A stretch of DNA of 9,396 nucleotides from Sphingopyxis sp. GTDB taxonomy: Bacteria; Pseudomonadota; Alphaproteobacteria; Sphingomonadales; Sphingomonadaceae. Under the pieces are notes generated by a model that made no database searches, had not been told where the DNA came from, and saw nothing but the letters and a program-made list of their open reading frames with translations. The position numbers and the translations under genes are program-made. The stretch is taken from NCBI GenBank assembly GCA_013911715.1, contig JACEST010000076.1, positions 1 through 9,396 on the forward strand. The letters run 5' to 3'. This document shows positions 1-5,501 of this stretch, piece by piece (the first letter of the stretch is position 1; every line of letters begins with the position of its first letter).

Positions 1-37
1 CCGCCAGCACCGCTGCCACTGGCAGCGGTGCTGGCGG
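1..37. repeat. Perfect 18-bp inverted repeat with 1-nt centre at the window edge
   Basis: Arm CCGCCAGCACCGCTGCCA (1-18) is the exact reverse complement of TGGCAGCGGTGCTGGCGG (20-37), with a single C at 19 between them. It begins at base 1, so its true extent is unknown. It lies inside an open reading frame. A structure this tight would extrude as a cruciform or hairpin with almost no loop. It could be a natural repeat or a fold-back artefact at a contig end. Confidence 0.9.
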
Positions 38-570
38 CGGGCAGCGGGCCGCTGCTGGCGCTGTTCGGCGCCGAGGCGCGCGCAGCCACGGCCGCCGTCA
101 TCATCATGTTCGCCGCGCGCGCGGCCGAGGCGGTGCTGGGCATATCCTTGCCGGTGCTGCAAGTCGTTGCGGCGTTCCGCCACCAACTGGCGGCAAGCAT
201 CACCGGGCTGGCGGCGGCGGCGCTGACCGGATGGTTGGTGGGCGATTGGCTGCCGCCGTTAACGGCGGTGACGCTGGCCGTGGCGGTGGGGCTGGTCACC
301 AGTGCGGCTGTCCCGATGGTGCAGCTGTGGCGGATCGAGGCGCTGCACCCCGTCACGCCTGCCTTCCCGCGCGTGGCCGGTGTGGCCAGTTTGATCGCCG
401 CCGTTGGGGCGCTGCTCGCGCTCGTCGCAAGCAGTTTGCCCGATGCCGCTGCGCTGCCATTCATTACGCTGATCGCAGCCGCCAGCATCTGGCTGTCGCT
501 CCGCTTCGCACTGACCCGCGCCGACCGCAGGTCGCTAGGCAAGGCAGCGCACGTGCTGCGGCTGATTTAG
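1..570 (+). CDS. Partial multi-pass membrane protein, probable polysaccharide/lipopolysaccharide flippase (C-terminal part)
   Basis: The reading frame is open from base 1 and ends at TAG 568-570, so only the last 189 residues are present and the true start lies upstream. The visible protein is almost entirely hydrophobic helix with short polar turns. The phrase GPLLALFG is followed by helices rich in Ala, Leu and Val, and the tail is basic (RADRRSLGKAAHVLRLI). An ALFG-like turn, then an AARAAEAVLG helix and paired C-terminal helices, is reminiscent of oligosaccharide flippases of the MOP superfamily (Wzx-like), which move lipid-linked sugar units across the inner membrane. This is a resemblance and not a motif-level proof; another polytopic transporter is possible. 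The first codons lie in a perfect palindrome (1-37), so residues before about LAAVLAAG should be treated with caution. The gene meets the hydrolase gene tail to tail with one base between the stops. Confidence 0.6.
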   Translation, partial: PPAPLPLAAVLAAGSGPLLALFGAEARAATAAVIIMFAARAAEAVLGISLPVLQVVAAFRHQLAASITGLAAAALTGWLVGDWLPPLTAVTLAVAVGLVTSAAVPMVQLWRIEALHPVTPAFPRVAGVASLIAAVGALLALVASSLPDAAALPFITLIAAASIWLSLRFALTRADRRSLGKAAHVLRLI

Positions 571-571
571 C

Positions 572-1516
572 CTATTGCGGCGGCACGCGCCGCGCCGTGG
601 CCTCGCGCAGAAATCCGGTCATTTCAGGCAATATGGTCGGCCCCTTGAACTGCAAGGGACCGGTCAGCGCCATCACCAGATCATTGTGGCTGAGCCCGTC
701 ATAAACGCGCAACTGCGCCGATCCACCAACACGCTGCATCGCTGCCGCCAGTCGGCGGCTGTTGCGCACGCGCACGACGGTGTCGGCGCTGCCATGTCCC
801 AACCATAATGGCGGCGCGTCGGCGCGCACAAAATTTATCGGCTGGGTTTGTTCGATCGGGCGAACGTCGCCCATCGCCACATCGGCGCGGCCGCCCGGCT
901 CGAACGGATGGAAATCATAGGGCCCCGCAAGCGCCGCGACGCCGCGAATGACCGAAGCGTCGCTGCCCGCCGCCTTCATCCATTGCGGGTCGAGCGCGAT
1001 CATCATGGCATTATAGGCCCCCGCCGAATGGCCCGACAGCGCAATACGCGCGGGATCGCCGCCATATTTGGCGATATTGTGTTCCGTCCACGCGACGGCG
1101 ACCGCGCTGTCCTGCAAAAAGTCGGGCCAATGCCCCTCTGGCACGATCCGATAGTCAGGAATGACCACGATAAAGCCCGCACGGGCAAAAGCGCGCGCCG
1201 CGAAGCCATAATCGTCGCGCGCGCCGCTATACCAGCCGCCGCCATAGAGCCACACCAGCACCGGCAACCGGTCAGACTTTTGCGTGCCTTCCGGCACCCA
1301 GATGTTCAATTTTTGACGCGGCCCGGCACCATAGGGCTGGCCCTGCACCTGCAACACCGCGCCGTCGCCGCCGCCGAGCAAGCGGTCGCCGGTGTTGAGC
1401 GATTTGGCGCCGCCCGCGACCACCAGCTTCGCTGCGCCGCCGAACAGCAGCGCAAGCAGCGCCACCAGAAATAGCAATTTGAGCACCCGGCCCCTCTTTC
1501 GCACGATTTCGTTCAT
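572..1516 (-). CDS. Membrane-anchored or exported alpha/beta hydrolase (carboxylesterase-like)
   Basis: This 314-residue serine hydrolase belongs to the alpha/beta-hydrolase fold, near the BD-FAE/carboxylesterase group; the substrate is unknown. Residues 11-33 form one hydrophobic segment after a basic start (MNEIVRKRGR), so it is a signal anchor or uncleaved signal peptide with the catalytic domain probably in the periplasm. The oxyanion-loop strand VLVWLYGGGW lies at 86-95, where many relatives have HGGGW and this one has Tyr91. The nucleophile elbow SGHSAG puts Ser164 at the active site. Probable acid and base are Asp245 (GSADTVV) and His277 (LSHND). ATG at 1516-1514 is chosen because GAAGG lies 6 nt upstream and it gives the complete N-terminal anchor. 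The gene diverges from the DUF1499 gene and ends one base from the stop of the convergent flippase-like gene. Confidence is high for the fold and low for the exact reaction. Confidence 0.88.
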   Translation of the reverse strand: MNEIVRKRGRVLKLLFLVALLALLFGGAAKLVVAGGAKSLNTGDRLLGGGDGAVLQVQGQPYGAGPRQKLNIWVPEGTQKSDRLPVLVWLYGGGWYSGARDDYGFAARAFARAGFIVVIPDYRIVPEGHWPDFLQDSAVAVAWTEHNIAKYGGDPARIALSGHSAGAYNAMMIALDPQWMKAAGSDASVIRGVAALAGPYDFHPFEPGGRADVAMGDVRPIEQTQPINFVRADAPPLWLGHGSADTVVRVRNSRRLAAAMQRVGGSAQLRVYDGLSHNDLVMALTGPLQFKGPTILPEMTGFLREATARRVPPQ

Positions 1517-1598
1517 GGCTTGCCTTCGTTGGCCGCGCGCTTATCGTCAAGCTGCGCGCTATCCAACAACATTGGCGGGCAGGCAAGGAGAGCAGTTC
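1517..1598. promoter_or_regulatory. Divergent intergenic region between hydrolase and DUF1499 genes
   Basis: These 82 bp must carry the promoters or leaders of both outward-facing genes. I see no convincing paired -35/-10 boxes on the plus strand. On the minus strand TTGTTG-N18-GATAAG is only a weak candidate. The element GCGCGC occurs twice (about 1534-1539 and 1553-1558), flanking TTATCGTCAAGCT, and could be an operator, but GCGCGC is common in such GC-rich DNA. The only clear signals are the two ribosome binding sites: GAAGG for the minus gene and AAGGAG (1585-1590) for the plus gene. Confidence 0.4.
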
Positions 1599-2390
1599 AT
1601 GGACGCTGGCATGACCGACACCCCGCGCGGCTGGGGCCTGCGGATCAGCGGTACCGCGCGCTTCTTGGCGCTGGTTGGGGCGGCGACGGCCGCGGGCACG
1701 CTCGCCTGCGCTTCATTCGGCCTGATTCCGCCAATTCAGGGCTTCACCTGGTTCACCTACAGCGTGCTCGTCGCGGCGGGCGCGCTGTTTGTCAGCCTGA
1801 TCGCGCTGTGTATTCATGCGGTGAAGAAGAGCGCGTCGATGGGGCAAATTGGTTTCGCCTGGCTGCTGGCCGCGCCATTGGTCGGTTATGCCGCTTTCTT
1901 TATCGCCCAGGCACAAAAGGTGCCCGCACTGCACGATGTCACCACCGACTTGGCAAATCCGCCGCAGTTCAGCGAGATCAAGCTGCGCGACGATCTGAAC
2001 CAGGTCGTGCCCGATGGCGGGCGCGCCGAGCTCAAAGCGCTTACACCGGCGCAGCGCCGCGCACGGCTGCATGCAGAGGCTTATGCCGACCTGCGGCCCG
2101 TTATGGTACCAATGGCCATCCCGCTTGCGGTCGAGCGCCTTACCGCGCAAGCACGGGCACGGGGGTGGGACGTGGTGCTGGTTGACGTCACGCGCGGACG
2201 GGTCGAGGCGACCGAGACAGTGTCGCTGTTCGGGTTCAAGGATGATATCGTGTTCCGCGTCACCCCTGACCCCGCCGACGACCGCCGCAGCATTGTCGAC
2301 GCCCGCTCGGTCAGCCGGGTGGGCATCAGCGACGTCGGCGTCAACGCGCGGCGGATCAGAACGGCGCTGAGCGAATTGACCGCCAAGTAG
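1599..2390 (+). CDS. DUF1499 family membrane protein
   Basis: The 263-residue product has three predicted membrane helices (about 20-42, 51-73 and 84-103) and a soluble C-terminal domain (about 106-262). The phrases VPALHDVTTDLANPPQF at the domain start and VDARSVSRVGISDVGVNA at 233-250 match the DUF1499 pattern, where a conserved Arg-Ser-x-Ser-Arg-x-Gly-x-x-Asp-x-Gly run precedes the final helix. The biochemical role of DUF1499 is not known to me. ATG 1599 is preferred over the open frame reaching back to 1392, because AAGGAG sits 8 nt upstream and the earlier frame would overlap the divergent hydrolase gene. A second ATG at 1611 lacks a well-placed binding site. The gene converges on rpsI, with a terminator of rpsI between them. 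Confidence 0.88.
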   Translation: MDAGMTDTPRGWGLRISGTARFLALVGAATAAGTLACASFGLIPPIQGFTWFTYSVLVAAGALFVSLIALCIHAVKKSASMGQIGFAWLLAAPLVGYAAFFIAQAQKVPALHDVTTDLANPPQFSEIKLRDDLNQVVPDGGRAELKALTPAQRRARLHAEAYADLRPVMVPMAIPLAVERLTAQARARGWDVVLVDVTRGRVEATETVSLFGFKDDIVFRVTPDPADDRRSIVDARSVSRVGISDVGVNARRIRTALSELTAK

Positions 2391-2410
2391 AACCGCTGGC
2401 CAACCCAACG

Positions 2411-2440
2411 AAAAAGGGCGGCCCGCCTGCGGACCGCCCT
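2411..2440 (-). terminator. Rho-independent terminator of rplM-rpsI
   Basis: Read on the minus strand, AGGGCGG (2440-2434) pairs with CCGCCCT (2421-2415). An inner CCGC/GCGG extension follows after one C/A mismatch, and the stem runs straight into five T residues (2415-2411 complement). It starts 32 bases past the rpsI stop. On the plus strand the A-tract precedes the stem and no T-tract follows, so it is probably not an efficient terminator for the DUF1499 gene, although the hairpin would form in that transcript too. Confidence 0.85.
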
Positions 2441-2472
2441 CCTCAATTCCACCCGTCGGCGGAAAAACCGGG

Positions 2473-2973
2473 TTAGCGCTTCGAGAACTGGAAGCTGCGG
2501 CGGGCCTTGGCCTTGCCGTACTTCTTGCGCTCTACGGCGCGGCTGTCGCGGGTCAGGAAACCAGCCGATTTTACAATCGCGCGCAGCGTGGGTTCATAGC
2601 GCGTCAGCGCCTGGGCAATGCCGTGCTTGACCGCGCCAGCCTGGCCCGACAGGCCGCCGCCCTTGACGGTCGCGACAACGTCATAGGCGCCGACGCGGTC
2701 GGCCACACCAAAGGTCTGGTTGATGACGAGGCGCAGCGTCGGACGTGCGAAGTAAACTTCCTGATCGCGGCCGTTGACGATGATCTTGCCAGTGCCGGGC
2801 TTGAGCCAGACGCGGGCGACCGCATCCTTGCGGCGACCGGTGGCATAGGCGCGGCCCTGCTTGTCGATCTTCTGCTCGCGCAGCGGCGTCGGCGCATTGT
2901 TGTTGACGGCTGGGGCGCCGCCTTCGGCAATGGTGCCGATGTCGGCGAGGGTCTGGACGGTTTCGGACATCAT
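2473..2973 (-). CDS. rpsI: 30S ribosomal protein S9
   Basis: S9 is a small-subunit protein whose C-terminal tail reaches the ribosomal P site and contacts tRNA. The core begins near residue 41 (RAYATGRRKDAVARVWLKPG). The S9 signature GGGLSGQAGAVKHGIAQAL is at 105-123, and the chain ends RRSFQFSKR, the expected basic tail with terminal SKR. The protein is 166 residues against about 130 in Escherichia coli; the extra roughly 36 residues are an N-terminal extension with an NNNAPTP linker, as expected of alphaproteobacterial S9. The start is a tandem ATGATG: the first (2973) overlaps the rplM stop as ATGA and the second (2970) follows directly. AAGG lies 7 and 10 nt upstream respectively, so either is possible and the proteins differ by one Met. 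It is co-transcribed with rplM and followed by a strong terminator. Confidence 0.98.
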   Translation of the reverse strand: MMSETVQTLADIGTIAEGGAPAVNNNAPTPLREQKIDKQGRAYATGRRKDAVARVWLKPGTGKIIVNGRDQEVYFARPTLRLVINQTFGVADRVGAYDVVATVKGGGLSGQAGAVKHGIAQALTRYEPTLRAIVKSAGFLTRDSRAVERKKYGKAKARRSFQFSKR

Positions 2974-3449
2974 GCACCCACCTTGTTCTTGCGGTTCATC
3001 GCCGCGATGTCGAGAATTTCGGGGTTCTGCGCTTCGTGCGGATGCTCGGTGCCGGCAAAGACGCGCAAGTTGCGCATCTGCTGGCGGCCCAGCGGGCCAC
3101 GCGGAATCATGCGCTCAATCGCCTTTTCCAGTACGCGCTCGGGGAAGCGACCTTCGAGCACCTTGCCCGCGGTCACGCCCTTGATGCCGCCGGCATAACC
3201 GGTGTGGCGATAATAGACCTTGTCGGCCAGCTTGTTGCCGGTGAAGCGCACCTTGTCGGCGTTGATGACGATGACATTGTCACCGCAATCGACGTGCGGG
3301 GTGAACGACGGCTTGTGCTTGCCGCGCAGGATGTTGGCGATGATCGATGCCACGCGCCCGACCACCAGGCCGTCCGCGTCGATCAACACCCATTTCTTTT
3401 CAACCGTGGCGGCATTGGCCGAAACGGTCGATTTGGTCAGCGCCTTCAT
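2970..3449 (-). CDS. rplM: 50S ribosomal protein L13
   Basis: L13 is an early-assembling large-subunit protein that binds 23S rRNA. The 159-residue product shows the family pattern in order: KKWVLIDADGLVVGRVAS (18-35), LRGKHKPSFTPHVDCGDNV (41-59), VYYRHTGYAGG (78-88) and the signature region ERMIPRGPLGRQQMRNLRVF (112-131), ending AQNPEILDIAAMNRKNKVGA. It is slightly longer than the 142-residue Escherichia coli protein because of a short N-terminal extension and tail. ATG 3449 is chosen because GAGGAGGT lies four bases upstream; the open frame back to 3542 encodes non-conserved residues and covers the leader. Its stop overlaps the rpsI start, so the two are translationally coupled. It is preceded by its own promoter and a structured leader. 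Confidence 0.98.
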   Translation of the reverse strand: MKALTKSTVSANAATVEKKWVLIDADGLVVGRVASIIANILRGKHKPSFTPHVDCGDNVIVINADKVRFTGNKLADKVYYRHTGYAGGIKGVTAGKVLEGRFPERVLEKAIERMIPRGPLGRQQMRNLRVFAGTEHPHEAQNPEILDIAAMNRKNKVGA

Positions 3450-3463
3450 GGCGACCTCCTCGG

Positions 3464-3571
3464 GGTTGGATGGCGAATCGCCGACCCGCCAATCGGGTTG
3501 CGATGTCACTTCGGGGCAGGCCTGTGGCGGCTGACCCCGCAAAAGTCAAGCATATGGCGGCTTTGCTGACG
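3464..3571 (-). promoter_or_regulatory. Structured 5' leader of rplM-rpsI (candidate r-protein control element)
   Basis: From the predicted start site (about 3571) to the rplM ATG is about 120 nt without a supported gene. On the minus strand three consecutive hairpins can form: CGGGG/CCCCG closing 3539-3512 with an inner CAG/CTG step, ACCCG/CGGGT (3498-3494 with 3488-3484, 5-nt loop), and GGCG/CGCC (3482-3479 with 3475-3472, 3-nt loop) just before the ribosome binding site. L13 is known to repress its own operon in Escherichia coli through the leader. That this leader does the same is inference. Confidence 0.35.
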
Positions 3572-3577
3572 GGTATT

Positions 3578-3606
3578 ATGATACCGCGCCATTATTCGGG
3601 TATCAA
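3578..3606 (-). promoter_or_regulatory. Sigma70-type promoter for rplM-rpsI
   Basis: On the minus strand TTGATA (3606-3601) and TATCAT (3583-3578) are separated by exactly 17 bp; each hexamer matches the consensus at five of six positions. The -35 box lies within the last codons of the upstream exported-protein gene. The -10 box overlaps a small inverted repeat, GGTAT-TATG-ATACC (3572-3585). A second TTGACT (3549-3544) is followed at 17 bp only by CACAGG, a poor -10, and is a weaker alternative. Confidence 0.65.
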
Positions 3607-4365
3607 GCGCCGAACCGTTCGCGCTGCCAGTACCGGCTTTTCGGAAGCTTCCAGCACCTGCGTCACTTCCTCGCGCTGTTCGTGGACAAGTCCGGTCTGC
3701 ACATCAACCAGCCATAGGGTGTCCGTCTGAAATCCCGGCCCGCCATGTGTCCCGCCGCTGCGCCCGGTCAAGCGGACGAGTCGGCAATCGCCATCCACAG
3801 CGGGGATCGATGCCATAAGATCGCTGCCCGGACTTTGCCCAGCAAAGCTCAGCATCTGGCCAAAGTCGCCGAACAGGGTTGATTCGCGCTGTCCGACGGG
3901 CAAATCGAGCAGCATTGCCGCAACACTTCGCGCCTCCCCCGGTTCGGCCTTTTCGGCACGCGTCACCGTTTCGTCGGCCAACAGTTTCCAGAGGGCGTCT
4001 GCAACATCCTTGCGCAACAGCAGCCTGCCCGCATTGGCGTCATAGACAAATTCCACTGGCCGGCCGACCAGCGGCTCGAAAATCGCTGCCATGGCATTGC
4101 CTGCCGCCATCGCGTCCGGGGCGTGGATATGCAGCAGCGTCGCCGTCAGCCCGTGGCCGCGACCCACCGCATGGAATTGCATCCGATACTCAAGGCCAAA
4201 GCGCCGCGTGCCCCCGGTACTGACGGGCCGGTCGGTCTCGATGACGAAGCGCAATGGTTCCGATGGCGGCGCAAATGGAAAGACGGCTGGAATGGGCGCG
4301 CACGCGTCCTGCGCCACCGCCGGTTGCGCCGCGCCCAGCAGCAGGAGCAGCGCCAGCCGCGTCAA
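3592..4365 (-). CDS. Exported protein of unknown function, coupled to ctaA
   Basis: I do not recognise the family. The 257-residue product starts at TTG (4365), which overlaps the ctaA stop as TTGA. This gives a textbook signal peptide: MTRLALLLLLGAAQPAVAQ, with likely cleavage after AVA or AVAQ, so the roughly 238-residue mature protein should be periplasmic. Starting further upstream, where the frame is open to 4596, would read through ctaA in the wrong frame and give residues of no hydrophobic character. The first internal ATG would remove the signal peptide. The mature chain holds only two cysteines, C22 and the one in DGDCRLVRL, which suggests one disulfide. The rest looks beta-rich (LRFVIETDRPV, VEFVYDANAGRLLLR, TLWLVDVQTGLVHEQREEV). 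The ribosome binding site is weak (GAAAG), consistent with translational coupling. Coupling to haem A synthase may hint at a role with respiratory complexes, but this is only context. Confidence 0.75.
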   Translation of the reverse strand: MTRLALLLLLGAAQPAVAQDACAPIPAVFPFAPPSEPLRFVIETDRPVSTGGTRRFGLEYRMQFHAVGRGHGLTATLLHIHAPDAMAAGNAMAAIFEPLVGRPVEFVYDANAGRLLLRKDVADALWKLLADETVTRAEKAEPGEARSVAAMLLDLPVGQRESTLFGDFGQMLSFAGQSPGSDLMASIPAVDGDCRLVRLTGRSGGTHGGPGFQTDTLWLVDVQTGLVHEQREEVTQVLEASEKPVLAARTVRRLIPE

Positions 4366-5399
4366 GCTTTCACGCCCGTTCGGTGCAGCGCCATGACCAT
4401 CGCTAGCACCAACAGTGCGCCAATGGCCTGATGCGCCACCGCGATCCAGAGGGCGACGCCCGACAGCACAGTGACAATGCCCAGCGCCACCTGCCCCAGC
4501 ACCAACCAAAGCAGCAGCGCCGCCACGCGCCTGCCACCGGCATGTCCTGCCCGAATGGCAAGACCGATCAGCGCCGCCGCCGCGACCCACGCCCACCAGC
4601 GGTGCAGGAAATGGATGAGGAAGGGATCATGGGTGAAGGCGAAGATCATGCCGCGCGACCAGTCGACGCCCAGCGGCATGATATAATCGTTCATCAGCGG
4701 CCAAGTGCTCGCGACCTGCCCGGCATTCAGTCCTGCCGTCCATGCGCCGAGCAACAATTGCAGCGTCAATGCCGCCGCCGCCCAGATTCCATAGCCCGTC
4801 AGCCGCGCCGGACGGCTGACCCCCGTGCCCGCCAGTTGCTGCAAATCAAGCGCCGTCCACACCAGCCCGCCCAGGATCAGCAGCGCCGTCAACAGATGCG
4901 CCGACAGGCGGAAATGGCTGACGTCGGTCCGCACTTCGAGCCCCGAGGCGACCATCCACCAGCCGATCGCGCCCTGCAAGCCGACTAGCGCCAAAATGGC
5001 GATCAGGCGCGGTGTATAGCCCTGCGGAATCCAGCCGCGCAGCGCGAACCACAACAAAGGCACCGCCATCGCCGCGCCGATCAGCCGCCCCCACAGCCGG
5101 TGCAACCATTCCCAGAAATAAATATATTGGAATTCTGCCAGCGACATGCCGCGGTTGACCAGCCGATATTCGGGAATTTGCTTGTATTTCTCAAACTCGG
5201 CCTGCCAATCGGCGGCGGTAAGCGGTGGCAGCGTGCCCAGCACCGGTTTCCATTCGGTGATCGATAATCCCGATTCGGTGAGCCGGGTAATCCCGCCAAT
5301 GACCACAATCGCCGCCACCATCGCAGCAACCAGCCACAGCCAGCGCGCGAGCAACAGCGGGCGGGGCGTGTCGGGTGCAGTAATGGGGAGCGTGGCCAT
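4362..5399 (-). CDS. ctaA: Haem A synthase (Cox15/CtaA)
   Basis: This inner-membrane enzyme converts haem O to haem A by oxidising a methyl group, supplying aa3-type cytochrome oxidase. The 345 residues hold about eight membrane helices (near 19-38, 103-121, 131-150, 165-185, 203-223, 268-284, 292-312 and 317-337). The conserved ITRLTESGLSITEWKPV follows helix 1 (37-53). The expected haem-ligand histidines occur as EWLHR (H100), RLSAHL (H168), HFLHR (H266) and VAHQ (H323). It is the alphaproteobacterial/mitochondrial Cox15 type. The start is uncertain: ATG 5399 gives a short Pro-rich tail before helix 1 but has no clear binding site, whereas ATG 5432 adds 11 residues and has TAAGG five bases upstream, inside a hairpin. 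The stop overlaps the next gene as TTGA. The gene diverges from the PDZ-M48 protease gene. Confidence 0.95.
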   Translation of the reverse strand: MATLPITAPDTPRPLLLARWLWLVAAMVAAIVVIGGITRLTESGLSITEWKPVLGTLPPLTAADWQAEFEKYKQIPEYRLVNRGMSLAEFQYIYFWEWLHRLWGRLIGAAMAVPLLWFALRGWIPQGYTPRLIAILALVGLQGAIGWWMVASGLEVRTDVSHFRLSAHLLTALLILGGLVWTALDLQQLAGTGVSRPARLTGYGIWAAAALTLQLLLGAWTAGLNAGQVASTWPLMNDYIMPLGVDWSRGMIFAFTHDPFLIHFLHRWWAWVAAAALIGLAIRAGHAGGRRVAALLLWLVLGQVALGIVTVLSGVALWIAVAHQAIGALLVLAMVMALHRTGVKA

Positions 5400-5433
5400 G
5401 GCCGGTCTGTGGTCCTGTCTATTGTCCCCCATC

Positions 5434-5450
5434 CGCCCCTTAGAGGGGCG
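5434..5450. repeat. Perfect 7-bp inverted repeat in the ctaA/protease divergent region
   Basis: CGCCCCT (5434-5440) and AGGGGCG (5444-5450) flank the triplet TAG. Read toward ctaA, the second arm carries TAAGGGG, the best Shine-Dalgarno candidate for the alternative ctaA start at 5432. A hairpin in that transcript would hide it. The repeat could equally be a protein-binding site in the 102-bp gap between the two divergent starts (5400-5501), where I find no convincing -35/-10 pair for either gene. Confidence 0.6.
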
Positions 5451-5501
5451 TGCGCGGCGAGACAATATGCATGGAACTGGCAGCGCGACTGGGTTAGTCC
5501 G

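Noticed and set aside
848..1474. 208-codon open frame on the plus strand, antisense to the hydrolase
   Set aside because: Its product is Arg/Ala/His-rich with no domain. The opposite strand carries a complete catalytic triad, so this is a GC-driven shadow frame.
1392..1598. Upstream extension of the DUF1499 reading frame
   Set aside because: It overlaps the divergent hydrolase gene, has no family-like residues, and a good ribosome binding site lies at 1585-1590.
1713..2408. 231-codon minus-strand frame opposite the DUF1499 gene
   Set aside because: No recognisable domain, and the plus strand has clear DUF1499 motifs and a ribosome binding site.
3450..3542. 31-residue N-terminal extension of L13
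   Set aside because: It is not L13-like, and the strong GAGGAGGT site points to ATG 3449. The DNA is better read as a leader.
3036..3569. 177-codon plus-strand frame antisense to rplM
   Set aside because: It is the complement of a strongly conserved ribosomal protein gene and shows no family features of its own.
3572..3585. GGTAT-TATG-ATACC small inverted repeat as a terminator of the exported-protein gene
   Set aside because: The stem is only five AT-containing pairs with no T-tract on the minus strand. It overlaps the better-supported -10 box of rplM.
4366..4596. 77-residue upstream extension of the exported protein
   Set aside because: It lies wholly inside ctaA in another frame and would bury the signal peptide that begins at the TTG.
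4431..4988. 185-codon plus-strand frame opposite ctaA
   Set aside because: Arg/Gln/Pro-rich composition typical of a shadow frame; the haem-ligand histidines confirm the minus strand.
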